Of a stretch of 64,000 bases of DNA, positions 1 to 10,967 are shown piece by piece. The notes under the pieces are model-generated. The model did not search any database, had not been told where the DNA came from, and saw nothing but the letters and a program-made list of their open reading frames with translations. Positions within the stretch are counted from its first letter, which is position 1. Each line of letters starts with the position of its first letter. The position numbers were made by a program, and so were the translations under genes. The stretch comes from Prochlorococcus sp. AG-347-L20 (GTDB taxonomy: Bacteria > Cyanobacteriota > Cyanobacteriia > PCC-6307 > Cyanobiaceae): positions 41,137 to 105,136 of the forward strand of contig QCCP01000005.1 in the NCBI GenBank assembly GCA_003281225.1. The letters are read 5' to 3'.

Positions 1-2
1 TT

Positions 3-755
3 AAAAATAATCCCGCAGCATTATTGTCATCTGCTTGGTATTTTACTGGGGATGGCGTTGGGAAGAGAGATATGGTCGTATTACCATATAGAGATAGGTT
101 ACAGGTATTTAGTAAATATCTTCAGCAATTAGTAATGGAATCATTAGGAAAGAAATTTAATAGGAATGGTGAAGTAGTTAATCAAGGTATTTCCGTTTTT
201 GGTAATAAAGGATCTACAGATCAGCATGCTTATGTTCAGCAACTGAGAGATGGCATTGATAATTTCTTTTGTATTTTTATTGAATTATTAGATTCTCCAT
301 CTACTAATATTTTTGATGAAAAAGAGAATCCTAAAGAATATCTTTCTGGTTTTTTGCAAGGAACCAGATCAGCACTATCTAGTGAAGACAGACAAAGTAT
401 CACTATTACTTTAGAAAAGTTAAATTGTTTTTCACTAGGGGCCTTAATTGCTTTATTTGAGAGGGCTGTATCCTTCTACGCTGAATTGGTAAATATAAAT
501 GCATATGATCAACCTGGAGTTGAAGCTGGAAAGAAAGCAGCTGCAAATATTATTGAGTATCAACAAAAAGTAAGCAATTTATTAGATGAAGGTGGAGAAT
601 ATTCTATAAATGACATAACATCATTATTTGATAATTCAGTTAGTGAACCCATATTTTTTATACTTCGTGAAATGTGTTTCGGTAATGATAATTATTTAGT
701 TAAGGGCGATTGGTCAAATCCAAATTCATTAGTTATTCAAAAAATAAATTCTTAA
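3..755 (+). CDS. pgi: Glucose-6-phosphate isomerase, C-terminal part (5' end outside window)
   Basis: C-terminal part of glucose-6-phosphate isomerase, the cytosolic enzyme that interconverts glucose-6-phosphate and fructose-6-phosphate for glycolysis, gluconeogenesis and the pentose phosphate routes. The frame is open from base 3, so the N-terminal half lies upstream of the window and the TTG at 24 is not a true start. Family marks are visible: a GSTDQHA stretch with the conserved catalytic His, and the C-terminal signature [10 protein letters not shown] with its catalytic Lys. It ends convergently against leuS, the two stop codons sharing the bases TTAA at 752-755. The family assignment is secure. 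Confidence 0.95.
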   Translation, partial: KNNPAALLSSAWYFTGDGVGKRDMVVLPYRDRLQVFSKYLQQLVMESLGKKFNRNGEVVNQGISVFGNKGSTDQHAYVQQLRDGIDNFFCIFIELLDSPSTNIFDEKENPKEYLSGFLQGTRSALSSEDRQSITITLEKLNCFSLGALIALFERAVSFYAELVNINAYDQPGVEAGKKAAANIIEYQQKVSNLLDEGGEYSINDITSLFDNSVSEPIFFILREMCFGNDNYLVKGDWSNPNSLVIQKINS

Positions 756-3322
756 ACAACAATATTCATAATTTTTCCTTTTACAATAATTATTTTTCTT
801 ATTTCCTTATCTTGAGTCCATTTTAAAATGTTAGGTCTTTTAAGAGTCAATTCTTTAATTTCATGATCACTCATATCATTATTAATATTTACTTTGTCTC
901 TAACTTTTCCATTCACTTGTATTACTAGTTCATATGAATCTTCCTTTAGTGCCTCGGCATTAAATGAAGGCCAGTGTTCTAAATGTACAGATTTTTTAAA
1001 TCCTATAAGATGCCATATTTCTTCTGCAATATGAGGTGCAAATGGAGCCAACAAAATACAAAATGTTTTTAAAGCATAAATTTTTAAATTATTGTTAACG
1101 TCAGTAATGGAATTTGATAATGAATTATAAAACTTCATTAGTTCTGAAATCGCAGTATTAAATTGGTTATTTAATATGTCATTTGAAATTTCTTTTATAG
1201 CGATATTCATTGACTTTATTAAACTTTTTTCTTTATCTGGATAGGAATTAGATTTACTATTTATATCTTTTGCACAATTTATATAAAGCTTCCAAATCCT
1301 GCTTAAAAATCTAAATTGTCCTTCAACATCTGTATCTCCCCATTCCAAATCTTTTTCTGGTGGTGCTTTAAACAATATAAACATTCTTGCTGTATCTGCT
1401 CCATATTTTTTAATTACTGATTCAGGGTCTATTCCATTATATTTAGACTTAGACATCTTTTCGAATAGAATTTCGAGTTTAGAATTGTCAATTGGATCTG
1501 TAGGATTTGATAAGTCAGTAATATCGGAAGGAGAAACATATTTACCAGTTTTATTGTTTTTATAGGCTGCCGCCTGAACCATACCTTGCGTTAATAGTTT
1601 TTTGAAAGGTTCATCAATTTCAAATAGTTCATTATCCCTCAAGGCTTTAGTGAAAAATCTTGCATATAACAAGTGCAATATTGCATGCTCTACCCCTCCA
1701 ACATATTGATCTACAGGCAACCACTTATTGATTTCAATCTTTTCAAATGGCTTATTAGAACATTTTGAAGATGGATATCTTAAAAAATACCATGATGAAC
1801 ACATGAAAGTGTCCATAGTATCAGTTTCTTTTCTTGCCGCTATTCCACATTTCGGACATGTAGTATTTATCCAATTATTATTATCACCTAAAGCATTAAT
1901 CTTGTTAGCCGAGATTTCTATATCTTTTGGTAAGGTAACAGGTAATTCCGATTGCTTTAATGGAACAGATCCACATTTTTTGCAATTAACTATGGGTATC
2001 GGACATCCCCAATATCTTTGTCTAGAGATTAACCAATCTCTTAAACGATATTGAATCTTATTTTCAGCCCATCCATTATTTACTCCCTCCTCTGAAATTT
2101 TTATTTTAGCAATAGTATTTTCTATGCCATTGTATTGATTTGAATTAATAAGATATCCTTTTTCTACATAAGCTTCTTCAAGTTCCTTATTTTGTTCATT
2201 TTTATCCTTTATTATTACCTGTTTAATATCAATATTATTTTTCTTAGCAAATTCAAAATCTCTTAGATCATGAGCAGGCACGCCCATAACAGCACCCGTA
2301 CCGTATTCATCGAGAACATAACTTGCCACCCAAATAGGAATAGGTTCCGAATTAACTGGATTTATTGCAGTTAAGTTAGTTTTTATTCCAATTTTTTCAA
2401 GTTCATTATTTTTATTATTTTTCAAATATTGTTTAAGATTTTCTATATCTTGTACTGTTTCTTTATCAGAAATATTTTTTACTAATGAATGATTAACAGA
2501 AATTGCTAAATAAGTAACTCCAAATAAAGTATCTGGCCTTGTTGTAAATACAGTAATTTTCTCTTCTGGATTAGTATTGATATTGAATTTAATATTTGTA
2601 CCAATTGACTTTCCAATCCAATTATCTTGCATTATTTTTACTCTTTCTGGCCAGTTATCTAATTTTTCTAAATCCTTCAATAACTCATCAGCATAATTAG
2701 TAATTCTTAAAAACCATTGCTTTAATAATTTTTTTTCAACTACTGCACCAGATCTCCAAGATTTACCATCTGAATCAACTTGTTCATTCGCTAGGACAGT
2801 ATTATCTATAGGATCCCAATTAACTTCTGATTCCTTTTGATATACAAGACCTGCCTTGTATAACTCTAAAAATAGATATTGAGTCCAAATATAATAATTT
2901 TCATCACATGTTGCAAATTCCCTATCCCAATCAACTGATAGTCCCAAAAGCTTTAATTGTGACTTCATATGAGAAATATTTTTTTTAGTCCAGACACTTG
3001 GACTAATTCCTCTTTCAATCGCTGCATTCTCAGCAGGCAAACCAAAAGCGTCCCAACCCATTGGATGTAAAACAGATTTGCCCTTAAATCTTTGGAATCG
3101 AGCTATTAAGTCTGTAATAACATAATTCCTAACATGTCCCATATGAAGATTACCTGAAGGGTAGGGAAACATTGATAAGGCATAAAATTTATCGCTATTC
3201 TCAGTTAATTCATCGGTTTTGTATAAATTGTTTTCTGTCCATATTGACTGCCATTTTTTTTCTATTTCAGATGGATTATATAAATTGGTATCAATCTCAT
3301 ATTGTTTATCGGGAGAAATCAC
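752..3322 (-). CDS. leuS: Leucyl-tRNA synthetase
   Basis: Class I aminoacyl-tRNA synthetase that charges tRNA-Leu with leucine in the cytosol. The 856-residue length is normal for the bacterial enzyme. The HIGH-type signature reads HMGH at residues 60-63 after YPSGN, followed by [13 protein letters not shown]. The KMSKS loop is present near residue 620 as KMSKSKYNG. The CP1 editing region lies between them, with two CxxC pairs that look like a zinc-binding insertion (CKKCG, CPKCG). The C-terminal anticodon-binding part ends in a VNGKVRDKV stretch typical of LeuS. ATG start; divergent from dapF across about 107 bp. Confidence 0.97.
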   Translation of the reverse strand: MISPDKQYEIDTNLYNPSEIEKKWQSIWTENNLYKTDELTENSDKFYALSMFPYPSGNLHMGHVRNYVITDLIARFQRFKGKSVLHPMGWDAFGLPAENAAIERGISPSVWTKKNISHMKSQLKLLGLSVDWDREFATCDENYYIWTQYLFLELYKAGLVYQKESEVNWDPIDNTVLANEQVDSDGKSWRSGAVVEKKLLKQWFLRITNYADELLKDLEKLDNWPERVKIMQDNWIGKSIGTNIKFNINTNPEEKITVFTTRPDTLFGVTYLAISVNHSLVKNISDKETVQDIENLKQYLKNNKNNELEKIGIKTNLTAINPVNSEPIPIWVASYVLDEYGTGAVMGVPAHDLRDFEFAKKNNIDIKQVIIKDKNEQNKELEEAYVEKGYLINSNQYNGIENTIAKIKISEEGVNNGWAENKIQYRLRDWLISRQRYWGCPIPIVNCKKCGSVPLKQSELPVTLPKDIEISANKINALGDNNNWINTTCPKCGIAARKETDTMDTFMCSSWYFLRYPSSKCSNKPFEKIEINKWLPVDQYVGGVEHAILHLLYARFFTKALRDNELFEIDEPFKKLLTQGMVQAAAYKNNKTGKYVSPSDITDLSNPTDPIDNSKLEILFEKMSKSKYNGIDPESVIKKYGADTARMFILFKAPPEKDLEWGDTDVEGQFRFLSRIWKLYINCAKDINSKSNSYPDKEKSLIKSMNIAIKEISNDILNNQFNTAISELMKFYNSLSNSITDVNNNLKIYALKTFCILLAPFAPHIAEEIWHLIGFKKSVHLEHWPSFNAEALKEDSYELVIQVNGKVRDKVNINNDMSDHEIKELTLKRPNILKWTQDKEIRKIIIVKGKIMNIVV

Positions 3323-3429
3323 TTAATTTTTATTTGTTAAATTATTATTTTAATATCCATTGTATAAAATAGAAATAGATTGTTAAAAGGAATAATTTAT
3401 AATTAAAATTTAAAAAATATTATCTACAA

Positions 3430-4290
3430 ATGAAAAATATAACTTTTGAAAAATATCAAGGTAACGGAAATGATTTCGTAATAATAGATTCTAGAGGAAA
3501 TGAATTATATAAAAATTACAAGACAAATAAAATATTTGATATAAAAAAAATTTGCAACAGGCATTTTGGTATTGGAGCAGATGGTGTGATTTTTATAGAA
3601 GAACCTAATGAAGATAATTATGCAAAAATGATAATTTTTAATTCTGATGGTTCTGAAGCACAAATGTGTGGAAACGGAATTAGGTGTTTAGTTGAGTATC
3701 TCCACGTAAATGATTCAATGAATAATAAAAATATAGAATATAAAATTGAGACTAAAGCAGGTTTAAAAATTGCAAAATATATAAATGATGAAATTACAGT
3801 AAAAATGGGAGTTCCAATTTTAGAATGTCAAAATATTCCAACAACAATTGAAAAAAAAATAAATTCAATTCCTTCACACGAATTTATTGAGAAAGATTTT
3901 AATAATACGGGTTATGCCGTAGGAATGGGAAATCCTCATTTAATATTCTTTGTAAAAGACGTTGAGTCAATTGTACTCTCCAGACTTGGTCCTATATTTG
4001 AAAAAAATGAATTATTTCCTGAAAAAACTAATGTGCATTTTTGTCAAATTTTAAATAGAGATAATATCAAAGTAAAAGTATGGGAAAGGGGTGCAGGAGC
4101 AACCTTAGCTTGTGGAACAGGTGCCTGTGCTATCCATGTAGCAGCTTATAAATTAGGTCTTTGTAATTCACAAACCATAGTAACCTTACCAGGAGGTAAT
4201 CTTAAAATTGATTGGTCAAAAGACGATTGTGAAGTAATGATGACCGGTAATGCTAAAAAGGTTTTCTCAGGATCAATGTTAGTAAATTAA
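3430..4290 (+). CDS. dapF: Diaminopimelate epimerase
   Basis: PLP-independent epimerase that converts LL- to meso-diaminopimelate, the last step before lysine and the peptidoglycan cross-link amino acid. Both catalytic cysteines are visible: Cys80 in MCGNGIRC and Cys228 in ACGTGAC. The N-terminal KYQGNGNDFVIID is also typical. The 286-residue length matches the family. It is the first gene of a tight plus-strand run; its TAA stop shares its last base with the ATG of the next gene at 4290. With dapB near the right end, two lysine-pathway genes are in this window, but far apart. Confidence 0.97.
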   Translation: MKNITFEKYQGNGNDFVIIDSRGNELYKNYKTNKIFDIKKICNRHFGIGADGVIFIEEPNEDNYAKMIIFNSDGSEAQMCGNGIRCLVEYLHVNDSMNNKNIEYKIETKAGLKIAKYINDEITVKMGVPILECQNIPTTIEKKINSIPSHEFIEKDFNNTGYAVGMGNPHLIFFVKDVESIVLSRLGPIFEKNELFPEKTNVHFCQILNRDNIKVKVWERGAGATLACGTGACAIHVAAYKLGLCNSQTIVTLPGGNLKIDWSKDDCEVMMTGNAKKVFSGSMLVN

Positions 4291-5462
4291 TGGAAAATAA
4301 TTTTATTTATTTAGATAATGCATCTACAACTCCATTATCTGAGAATGTTTTAAATATAATTAATTCAACTTACATGAATTATTGGCATAACCCTTCATCT
4401 ACATATGAGCTAGGGATAAAATGCTCTACATATCTTGAAAAAATTAGATCTAAAATTGCTTATATATTTGAAGCAGATGCAGAGGATATAATTTTTACAT
4501 CTGGTTCTTCGGAATCGACAAATATTGTATTTAATAATATTTATGAGAACTTTAATAATGGTAGGGTTGTTATTTCAAATGTTGAACATCAAGCAACAAC
4601 TATTTGTGCTAATAAACTAAGAAAACAAAATTGGGATATTTACGAATGGATGGTAAATAATGATGGAATTATAAATATTTCTAATATCGAAAACATTTTA
4701 AACAATGATACTAAGCTTGTCTCAATTATTTGGGGACAAAGTGAAATTGGGACAATACAACCTGTCCAATTTATTGGTACCAAATGTGAAGAATTAAATA
4801 TAATGTTTCATTTAGATGGAACTCAAATATTAAGTAATGGAATATTCAGTTGGAAAGATCTTAAATGTGATTTTTTAAGTTTATCTGCTCATAAATTTGG
4901 AGGTCCAAAAGGGATCGGTATTCTTTTAACAAAAGAAAAGTCTAGACAAATTTTAAAAAATAATGACATATCACTTACTCAGGAATTTTCAATTAGACAA
5001 GGGACACAAGCTTTGCCATTAATCGCTGGAATGTATGAATCATTAAAGAATATTAAAGGAAAAATAAAATTATATGATTACATAACTGAATTTCCTTCTA
5101 ATAATATTAATAAACTCAAAAATTATTTCTTTCAAAAAATTAAGGATAATAATCATATAAAGATTACGGGTAGTATTAACCATAGACTTCCCAATCATAT
5201 TTCGTTTCTACTATTAAATAAACTATTTGAGCCTATAAGGGCCTATAAGATTGTTAATTTCATGTCAGAAAATAAAATAGCCATAAGTAGTGGAAGTGCT
5301 TGTTCAAGTGCATCTGGGAAACCTAGCTCAACACTTAAAAATATTGGTTTAAAAGATGATGAACTATATTCAAATATTCGTGTTACTTTAGGTTCAATAA
5401 ATAATAAGTCAGAAATAGATAAATTTTTAGAACTTATTCAAATATGTATTGAAAAATTTTAA
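4290..5462 (+). CDS. Cysteine desulfurase (NifS/IscS family)
   Basis: PLP-dependent aminotransferase-fold enzyme that removes sulfur from cysteine for Fe-S cluster and other thio-cofactor synthesis. It starts IYLDNASTTPL, which is standard for the NifS/IscS group. The PLP lysine is K202 in SAHKFGG, and the active-site cysteine is C338 in SGSACSSASG, the group I loop. At 390 residues it is full length. It overlaps dapF by one base and the next gene by one base, so translation is probably coupled. Which of nifS, iscS or sufS-like roles it has cannot be read from sequence alone, so no symbol is given. Confidence 0.9.
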   Translation: MENNFIYLDNASTTPLSENVLNIINSTYMNYWHNPSSTYELGIKCSTYLEKIRSKIAYIFEADAEDIIFTSGSSESTNIVFNNIYENFNNGRVVISNVEHQATTICANKLRKQNWDIYEWMVNNDGIINISNIENILNNDTKLVSIIWGQSEIGTIQPVQFIGTKCEELNIMFHLDGTQILSNGIFSWKDLKCDFLSLSAHKFGGPKGIGILLTKEKSRQILKNNDISLTQEFSIRQGTQALPLIAGMYESLKNIKGKIKLYDYITEFPSNNINKLKNYFFQKIKDNNHIKITGSINHRLPNHISFLLLNKLFEPIRAYKIVNFMSENKIAISSGSACSSASGKPSSTLKNIGLKDDELYSNIRVTLGSINNKSEIDKFLELIQICIEKF

Positions 5463-6088
5463 TGGAAACCAATTACAGACTACCTAAAGATTTAAATGAT
5501 TCTCTTAAGAATATGGAGGATGCAATTATTCCAAGTTTATTAGATTCAAATAAAAGATTTACTATAGAATTTAATTTTGAAGGATTAAAGTTTAACAGAA
5601 TTGGAATAACTATTTACAAGATATTGTCAAAAAATAATAATGTATTTATAACATTTGCTGATCAAGGTGCTGTGGCTTTGGCACAAAGAGACTATCCAGA
5701 TATCAAAGATAAAATTTTTACTTTTAAATCATTTAATGAATCAAATAATATAAATAATATAGATAGTGCAATGATATCGATACTACCTCAGCCATATGAT
5801 TTCGATTCATTTGAACCAATGTCTGATAATTATCAAGGTACGCATTATTCATTAAATCCAAAATTTGAAGATGCCAATATTGGAATAGGAAGTGTTATTA
5901 GAGAGCGACGTAAAAACTTTGTCAAAACATGGAAAAATATTTATTTTCTGCAACCTTTAAATAAAGCAGCTCTTATGCATATATATCCAAATAACTGGTT
6001 GCTTTTCAAAGAAGAAAATAAAAGATATTTTTTTAAAAAAGAATTTGAAATTAAACCTGACAATGAATCTATTTTTGTGAATTTATAG
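5462..6088 (+). CDS. DUF1995 family protein
   Basis: A 208-residue protein that looks like the cyanobacterial/plastid DUF1995 family of unknown function; it starts YRLPKDLNDSLKNMEDAI and has the RFTIEFNFEG stretch common at the N-terminus of that family. No membrane segment or catalytic motif is evident. It begins at the last base of the desulfurase stop codon and the next gene starts one base after its own stop, so it sits inside a four-gene overlapping transcription unit. Family call is from recognition, not a search; function is unknown. Confidence 0.7.
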   Translation: METNYRLPKDLNDSLKNMEDAIIPSLLDSNKRFTIEFNFEGLKFNRIGITIYKILSKNNNVFITFADQGAVALAQRDYPDIKDKIFTFKSFNESNNINNIDSAMISILPQPYDFDSFEPMSDNYQGTHYSLNPKFEDANIGIGSVIRERRKNFVKTWKNIYFLQPLNKAALMHIYPNNWLLFKEENKRYFFKKEFEIKPDNESIFVNL

Positions 6089-6089
6089 A

Positions 6090-7313
6090 TTGAATGTGAT
6101 AAAAAAAATTTATTCATTTTTCTTAATTGTTCTTGTATTAGTAACATCTCCTTTCTTAATAAGATATTTACTAGCAAATCAGAAAATAACTATTTTAAAT
6201 AGTATTTATTTTAATTTCCCGGGAATAATTACTAAAAACAAAATATGTCCTACTTATGATGCTTTATTGAATCAAACTCTTGATGATTCTTTTAGTGTAT
6301 CAATTATTAATAATAAAGGGGAAATAATAAGTTCCTACAATGATGATGTTCCAAGGTTGCCGGCATCTAATCAAAAATTATTCTCATCAGCTTATGTTTT
6401 AAGTAAATATAAATTAAATAATAATTTAAAAACTTCCTTATTTAAAAATAAAAACGATTATTTTTTACGCGGTCAAGGTGATCCAGATCTTAATTATGAA
6501 CATATAATCGAACTAATTTCAAATGTTAAAGAAAATAAAATTATTAACTTTAATATTGTAGAAATTGATTCAAAATTATATTGGCCTAATGGTTGGACAA
6601 ATACTGATAAACTTTACGAATATGGATCTCCAATTACATCTCTTGCAATAGAAAGTAATCACAATAAATATGATGATATTTATTCATTAAAAATTTTTAT
6701 AAAAAATTATTTAAAAAATAAATTTCCAAATTCAAAAATATATATAAATTTTTTTGATTCAGAAAAAACTTTTTATTTAAAAAATATTAATGAGATAAAT
6801 AAAATATATTCAACTCCAATTATTTCATTATTAACTCTAACAAATTCTGAAAGCCATAATTTTACAGCTGAATCTCTCTTTAAAAATGCCTCAAATACAT
6901 GGAACGATAATGACTATATAAAATTGAAAAGATGGCTTGAAAATAAAGGCCTCCCAACAACTAAAGCATACTTTGCAGATGCTAGTGGATTGTCTCGAAA
7001 AAATAAAATTACAACAAGGTTAATTGTATTGTTTTTAGATAAAATGAGATATTTTAATGATTTTAAAGCTTATCAATCTACACTTTCAATTACTGGAGTA
7101 AGAGGAACATTAGCTAAAAGATTTGTAAATAGTGAATTGTCTGGAAAGTTTTTTGGCAAAACTGGGACTCTTTCAAATGTCTTTGCATTATCTGGCTTTT
7201 TATATAAAAATGAAAGGCCAATAATTATAAGCATTATCCAAAATTCTAATAAAATTGATAAAGAAAAAGCTTTTAAATTATTACGTGATCTGTATTACTT
7301 GAAATCTTGTTAA
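6090..7313 (+). CDS. dacB: D-Ala-D-Ala carboxypeptidase/endopeptidase, PBP4 (S13) family
   Basis: Low-molecular-weight penicillin-binding protein of the S13 (PBP4, DacB) family, which trims or cleaves peptidoglycan peptide stems in the periplasm. The N-terminus is hydrophobic (residues about 8-27), consistent with a signal peptide or anchor. All three serine-penicilloyl motifs are visible: SNQK beginning at Ser93, SHN at about 255-257, and KTG at about 357-359. At 407 residues it is shorter than E. coli PBP4, so the extra domains are probably reduced. The start is TTG at 6090 or GTG at 6096; no ATG is available nearby. Last gene of the dapF run. Confidence 0.88.
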   Translation: MNVIKKIYSFFLIVLVLVTSPFLIRYLLANQKITILNSIYFNFPGIITKNKICPTYDALLNQTLDDSFSVSIINNKGEIISSYNDDVPRLPASNQKLFSSAYVLSKYKLNNNLKTSLFKNKNDYFLRGQGDPDLNYEHIIELISNVKENKIINFNIVEIDSKLYWPNGWTNTDKLYEYGSPITSLAIESNHNKYDDIYSLKIFIKNYLKNKFPNSKIYINFFDSEKTFYLKNINEINKIYSTPIISLLTLTNSESHNFTAESLFKNASNTWNDNDYIKLKRWLENKGLPTTKAYFADASGLSRKNKITTRLIVLFLDKMRYFNDFKAYQSTLSITGVRGTLAKRFVNSELSGKFFGKTGTLSNVFALSGFLYKNERPIIISIIQNSNKIDKEKAFKLLRDLYYLKSC

Positions 7314-7321
7314 TAAAAATA

Positions 7322-7795
7322 TTATTTAAAATATTCTTTTAAATCTCTCTCAACAGAGGGGGGTACCATGTGATTAATTTCACCACCAAATTTTGCAACT
7401 TCTTTTACTAAAGAACTACTGAGAAAGCTATAATTTGTATTTGTTGATAAAAATATAGTTTCAATATCAATATTAAGAGATTTATTTGTATGAGCAATCT
7501 GAAGTTCATACTCAAAATCACTCATTGCTCTTAAGCCTCTAAGAATAAGATTAGCTTTTAGATCATTTGCACAATCTACAGTTAGACCAGAATAAGAAAT
7601 AACTTCAATATTAGGTAAATGAGAAAGAGAATTTTTTATTTGTATTATTCTTCTTTCAAGATTAAATGTTGGTGTTTTAGAAGTATTTTCTAAAACAGCA
7701 ACTACTAGATTGCCAAATATTTTTTCAGCTCTTTCTATTAAATCAATATGCCCGTTTGTTAAAGGATCGAATGTACCAGGATAAAGAATTTTCAT
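7322..7795 (-). CDS. coaD: Phosphopantetheine adenylyltransferase
   Basis: Nucleotidyltransferase that makes dephospho-CoA from 4'-phosphopantetheine and ATP, the fourth step of CoA synthesis. The N-terminus [19 protein letters not shown] contains the TxGH (here TNGH) nucleotide-binding motif, and the C-terminal [13 protein letters not shown] is the matching ISSTxVRE-type signature. At 157 residues it is the usual CoaD length. ATG start. It is convergent with dacB, only 8 bp between the stop codons, and divergent from the flavin reductase-like gene. Confidence 0.96.
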   Translation of the reverse strand: MKILYPGTFDPLTNGHIDLIERAEKIFGNLVVAVLENTSKTPTFNLERRIIQIKNSLSHLPNIEVISYSGLTVDCANDLKANLILRGLRAMSDFEYELQIAHTNKSLNIDIETIFLSTNTNYSFLSSSLVKEVAKFGGEINHMVPPSVERDLKEYFK

Positions 7796-7854
7796 GAATT
7801 TATTATGATCGAATAAGAAATTTAGTTAAAATAAGTTTATTAGATATATCAATT

Positions 7855-8343
7855 ATGACATTAAATCTAGAAGCAAAAAAAATCTTATTAAGAAAAATAC
7901 CTCACGGATTATTTATTTGTGGAGTTAGAGACGAAGATAAAAATGAAGTGAATGGATTTACTGCTAGTTGGGTGACTCAAGGTTCCTTCACTCCTCCATT
8001 AGTCGTAATGGCTGTTAGAGCAGAAGGTTCTAGTCATGAAATAATAAAGTCCACCAATAAGTTCTCATTAAATGTCCTCAAAAGTGATCAAAAGGATCTA
8101 GCAGCTGTTTTCTTTAAACCTCAAAAAGCATTAGGAGGCAGATTTGAATCTGTTGAATTTAATTTAGGTGAACTTGGATTGCCTATTTTAGTTGATAGTG
8201 TTGGTGGAGTTGAATGTAATGTTGTTGGAAGTGTTATTCATGGAGACCATACAGTTTTTGTAGGAGAAGTTCAATCTGCTTATTTGAATAATGATGTTGA
8301 CTCTCTAAATTTATCTTCAACTGGCTGGAATTATGGAGGTTAA
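7855..8343 (+). CDS. Flavin reductase-like FMN-binding domain protein
   Basis: A single flavin reductase-like domain of 162 residues. The N-terminal part IPHGLFICGVRDEDKNEVNGFTA and the following SWVTQGSFTPPLVVMAV follow the FMN-binding split-barrel pattern. Cyanobacterial flavodiiron proteins carry the same domain at their C-terminus, and this looks like a free-standing relative. It would be expected to bind FMN and move electrons from NAD(P)H, but the partner is unknown. It is followed 9 bp later by uvrC, so the two are probably co-transcribed without an obvious functional link. Confidence 0.8.
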   Translation: MTLNLEAKKILLRKIPHGLFICGVRDEDKNEVNGFTASWVTQGSFTPPLVVMAVRAEGSSHEIIKSTNKFSLNVLKSDQKDLAAVFFKPQKALGGRFESVEFNLGELGLPILVDSVGGVECNVVGSVIHGDHTVFVGEVQSAYLNNDVDSLNLSSTGWNYGG

Positions 8344-8352
8344 TCTTTATAT

Positions 8353-10311
8353 ATGAGTAATTCCTCTATAGAAACAATAGATAACAAATATAATTTTAAA
8401 ATTGAATATAAATTAATTAATAATAAAGAATTACTAAAATCAAGATTATCCGAAATCCCAAAGTCATCTGGGTGCTATCTTTTTAAAGATATAGATAATA
8501 ATTTACTTTATATTGGTAAATCTAAAAAACTACGCAGTAGAGTAAGTAGTTATTTTAATAATTTTTCAGATTTAACTCCAAGATTAAGTTTGATGGTTCG
8601 TCAAATAACTGAGATAGAAATTATAGTCACAGATAGCGAATATGAAGCACTAAATTTAGAGTCAAATTTAATAAAAACAAACAAACCATACTTTAATATT
8701 CTTTTAAAGGATGATAAGAAATATCCATATCTTTGCATAACTTGGAGTGAAAAATATCCTCGAATATTTATTACAAGAAGAAGAAGAAATAGAAATAATT
8801 TAGATAGATATTATGGACCTTATGTAGATGTCGGATTATTAAGGAGAACATTATTTACGATAAAAAAAATATTTCCACTTAGACAAAGGCCAAGGCCAGT
8901 CTATAAAGATAGAACTTGTTTGAATTATTCAATAGGAAGATGTCCAGGGGTTTGCCAAGAAGTAATATCATCTGACGATTATAAAAAAATAATGAAACAA
9001 GTATCTATGATATTTCAAGGAAGGAATGATGACTTAGAAATATTTTTACAAAAAAAAATGTTGCAATTTTCAAATGATTTAGATTATGAAAATGCAGCAA
9101 AAATAAGGGACCAAATTTCAGGTTTAAAATTATTAACTGAATCACAAAAAATATCAATACCTGATTCTTCAATTAATAGAGATATATTTGGAATAGTTTC
9201 AGAAAAAAATGTAGCTAGTATACAAATTTTTCAAATGAGATCTGGTAAGCTTATTGGAAGAATTGGTTATAGTCAAAAATTAAATAATGAAGATGAGAAT
9301 CTTATTTTACAAAAGATATTAGAAGAGCATTATATGAATGTTGAAGCCGTAGAAATACCATCAGAAATTCTTATTCAATATAATCTTCCAAAACAAGCAA
9401 CCATAGAGGATTGGTTAACGGAGCTAAGAAAAAAGAAAGTAAAAATCTTAATCCCAAAAAGAAATAAAAAACATGAAACTGTAGAAATGGTTTTAAAAAA
9501 TGCGAAATTGGAATTAGATAGAATATTAAATGGGATACAAGATAATGAATCATCAATTGAGGATCTTGCCCAAATACTTGAATTAAGCGAACAACCTAAA
9601 AGAATTGAAGGTTATGATATAAGCCATATACAAGGTAGTGACCCTGTAGCATCACAAGTCGTTTTTATTGATGGGATTCCTTCTAAACAGCATTATAGGA
9701 AATATAAAATTAAAGATCCAAACGTTTTTGTAGGGCATAGTGATGATTTTGCTTCGATATATGAAGTAATACATAGAAGGTTTAAAAAATGGTCAAGATT
9801 TAAAAAAAGCGGAGGGGATTTTTCAATATTAAATGATAAAACTAATAGTAAATTAGATAATGAACTTCTATCAGATTGGCCTGATTTAATAATGATTGAT
9901 GGAGGAAAAGGACAGTTAAATGCAGCTATCAATGCATTAAAAGATTTAAATCTTGAGGAAGAAGTAACTATATGTTCATTAGCAAAAAAAAATGAAGAAA
10001 TATTTATTCCAGGCTTTACTAAGTCTCTTGATACTGATGAAAATCAAAAAGGAGTTCTTCTATTAAGAAGGGTAAGAGATGAAGCACATAGATTTGCATT
10101 ATCTTTTCATAGAGACAAAAGATCCAAGAGAATGAATAGATCTCAATTGTCCCAAATCAGTGGATTAGGACCATCAAGAATAAGAGAATTGCTTGAGCAT
10201 TTTAAATCAATAGACGCGATAAGAATAGCTAGTAAAGAGGATTTATCAAAAGTTAAAGGACTTGGAAAAAATTCAGTAAATGATATATATGAATATTTTA
10301 ATGAGTTATAA
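8353..10311 (+). CDS. uvrC: Excinuclease ABC subunit C
   Basis: Dual-incision nuclease of UvrABC nucleotide excision repair. The 652-residue protein has the GIY-YIG domain at residues about 35-115 (SGCYLF then LLYIGKSKKLRSRV), a conserved zinc-free CxxxxxxxCPGVC region, a UVR motif (LDYENAAKIRDQI), an RNase H-like endonuclease half (RIEGYDISHIQGSDPVAS, then MIDGGKGQLNA) and a C-terminal tandem helix-hairpin-helix (ISGLGPSRIRELL, VKGLGKNSVNDIY). Length and order are normal. ATG start shortly after the flavin reductase-like gene. Confidence 0.97.
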   Translation: MSNSSIETIDNKYNFKIEYKLINNKELLKSRLSEIPKSSGCYLFKDIDNNLLYIGKSKKLRSRVSSYFNNFSDLTPRLSLMVRQITEIEIIVTDSEYEALNLESNLIKTNKPYFNILLKDDKKYPYLCITWSEKYPRIFITRRRRNRNNLDRYYGPYVDVGLLRRTLFTIKKIFPLRQRPRPVYKDRTCLNYSIGRCPGVCQEVISSDDYKKIMKQVSMIFQGRNDDLEIFLQKKMLQFSNDLDYENAAKIRDQISGLKLLTESQKISIPDSSINRDIFGIVSEKNVASIQIFQMRSGKLIGRIGYSQKLNNEDENLILQKILEEHYMNVEAVEIPSEILIQYNLPKQATIEDWLTELRKKKVKILIPKRNKKHETVEMVLKNAKLELDRILNGIQDNESSIEDLAQILELSEQPKRIEGYDISHIQGSDPVASQVVFIDGIPSKQHYRKYKIKDPNVFVGHSDDFASIYEVIHRRFKKWSRFKKSGGDFSILNDKTNSKLDNELLSDWPDLIMIDGGKGQLNAAINALKDLNLEEEVTICSLAKKNEEIFIPGFTKSLDTDENQKGVLLLRRVRDEAHRFALSFHRDKRSKRMNRSQLSQISGLGPSRIRELLEHFKSIDAIRIASKEDLSKVKGLGKNSVNDIYEYFNEL

Positions 10312-10400
10312 ATATTAATTAATTTTTGAAAAATAGATTTCTTGATATTGTTAAATATAACTATATTAAAAATATATATTTTTTAAATTAATCTAGTAAT

Positions 10401-10967
10401 TTGGCAGCTGAAGCATATCTCTGGTTTAAATCACTTCACATTATGGGTGTAATCGTTTGGTTTGCGGGACTTTTTTATTTAGTAAGACTTTTTATATACC
10501 ATGAAGAATCTAAAAATATGGATAATGAATTAAAAATTGCCTTTAATAAACAATACACCTTGATGGAAAAAAGGCTAGCGAATATAATCACAACGCCTGG
10601 GATGATATTAGCTTTAAGTATGGCTATATGCATGGTTATTATGCAACCAAGTTGGTTAAGTGAGAAGTGGTTGCAAATTAAAATTTCTTTTGTTTTAGCA
10701 TTAATAATTTATCATTCTTATTGTTATAAAATAATGTATTCATTACAAAATGGCACTTCAACCATTTCAGCAAAAAACCTTAGATTATTAAATGAATTGC
10801 CTACATTATTATTATTTATAATTGTACTTCTAGTTATTTTTAAAAATAATTTTCCAACTAGTGTTGCTACATGGAGCGTTGTTGGACTAATTATTTTCAT
10901 GTTGGCTTCAATACAATTATATGCAAAGATTAGAAAGAAAAATGAGAATTCATTAAGTAATGAATAG
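10401..10967 (+). CDS. hemJ: HemJ-type protoporphyrinogen IX oxidase
   Basis: Membrane protein of the HemJ (UPF0093) family, which oxidises protoporphyrinogen IX to protoporphyrin IX in organisms that lack HemG and HemY, feeding both haem and chlorophyll. The 188-residue sequence starts with the expected YLWFKSLHIMGVIVWFAGLFY segment around the conserved His13, and predicts about four membrane helices (roughly 9-29, 58-80, 87-105, 130-175). A second family residue, Lys, sits in WLQIKI. The start is TTG at 10401; there is no in-frame ATG near it. The next gene starts 8 bp before its stop, which implies translational coupling. Confidence 0.86.
   Translation: MAAEAYLWFKSLHIMGVIVWFAGLFYLVRLFIYHEESKNMDNELKIAFNKQYTLMEKRLANIITTPGMILALSMAICMVIMQPSWLSEKWLQIKISFVLALIIYHSYCYKIMYSLQNGTSTISAKNLRLLNELPTLLLFIIVLLVIFKNNFPTSVATWSVVGLIIFMLASIQLYAKIRKKNENSLSNE

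Noticed and set aside
24..26. TTG at 24 as the start of the first gene
   Set aside because: The frame is open to the window edge and the protein is the C-terminal half of a longer enzyme.
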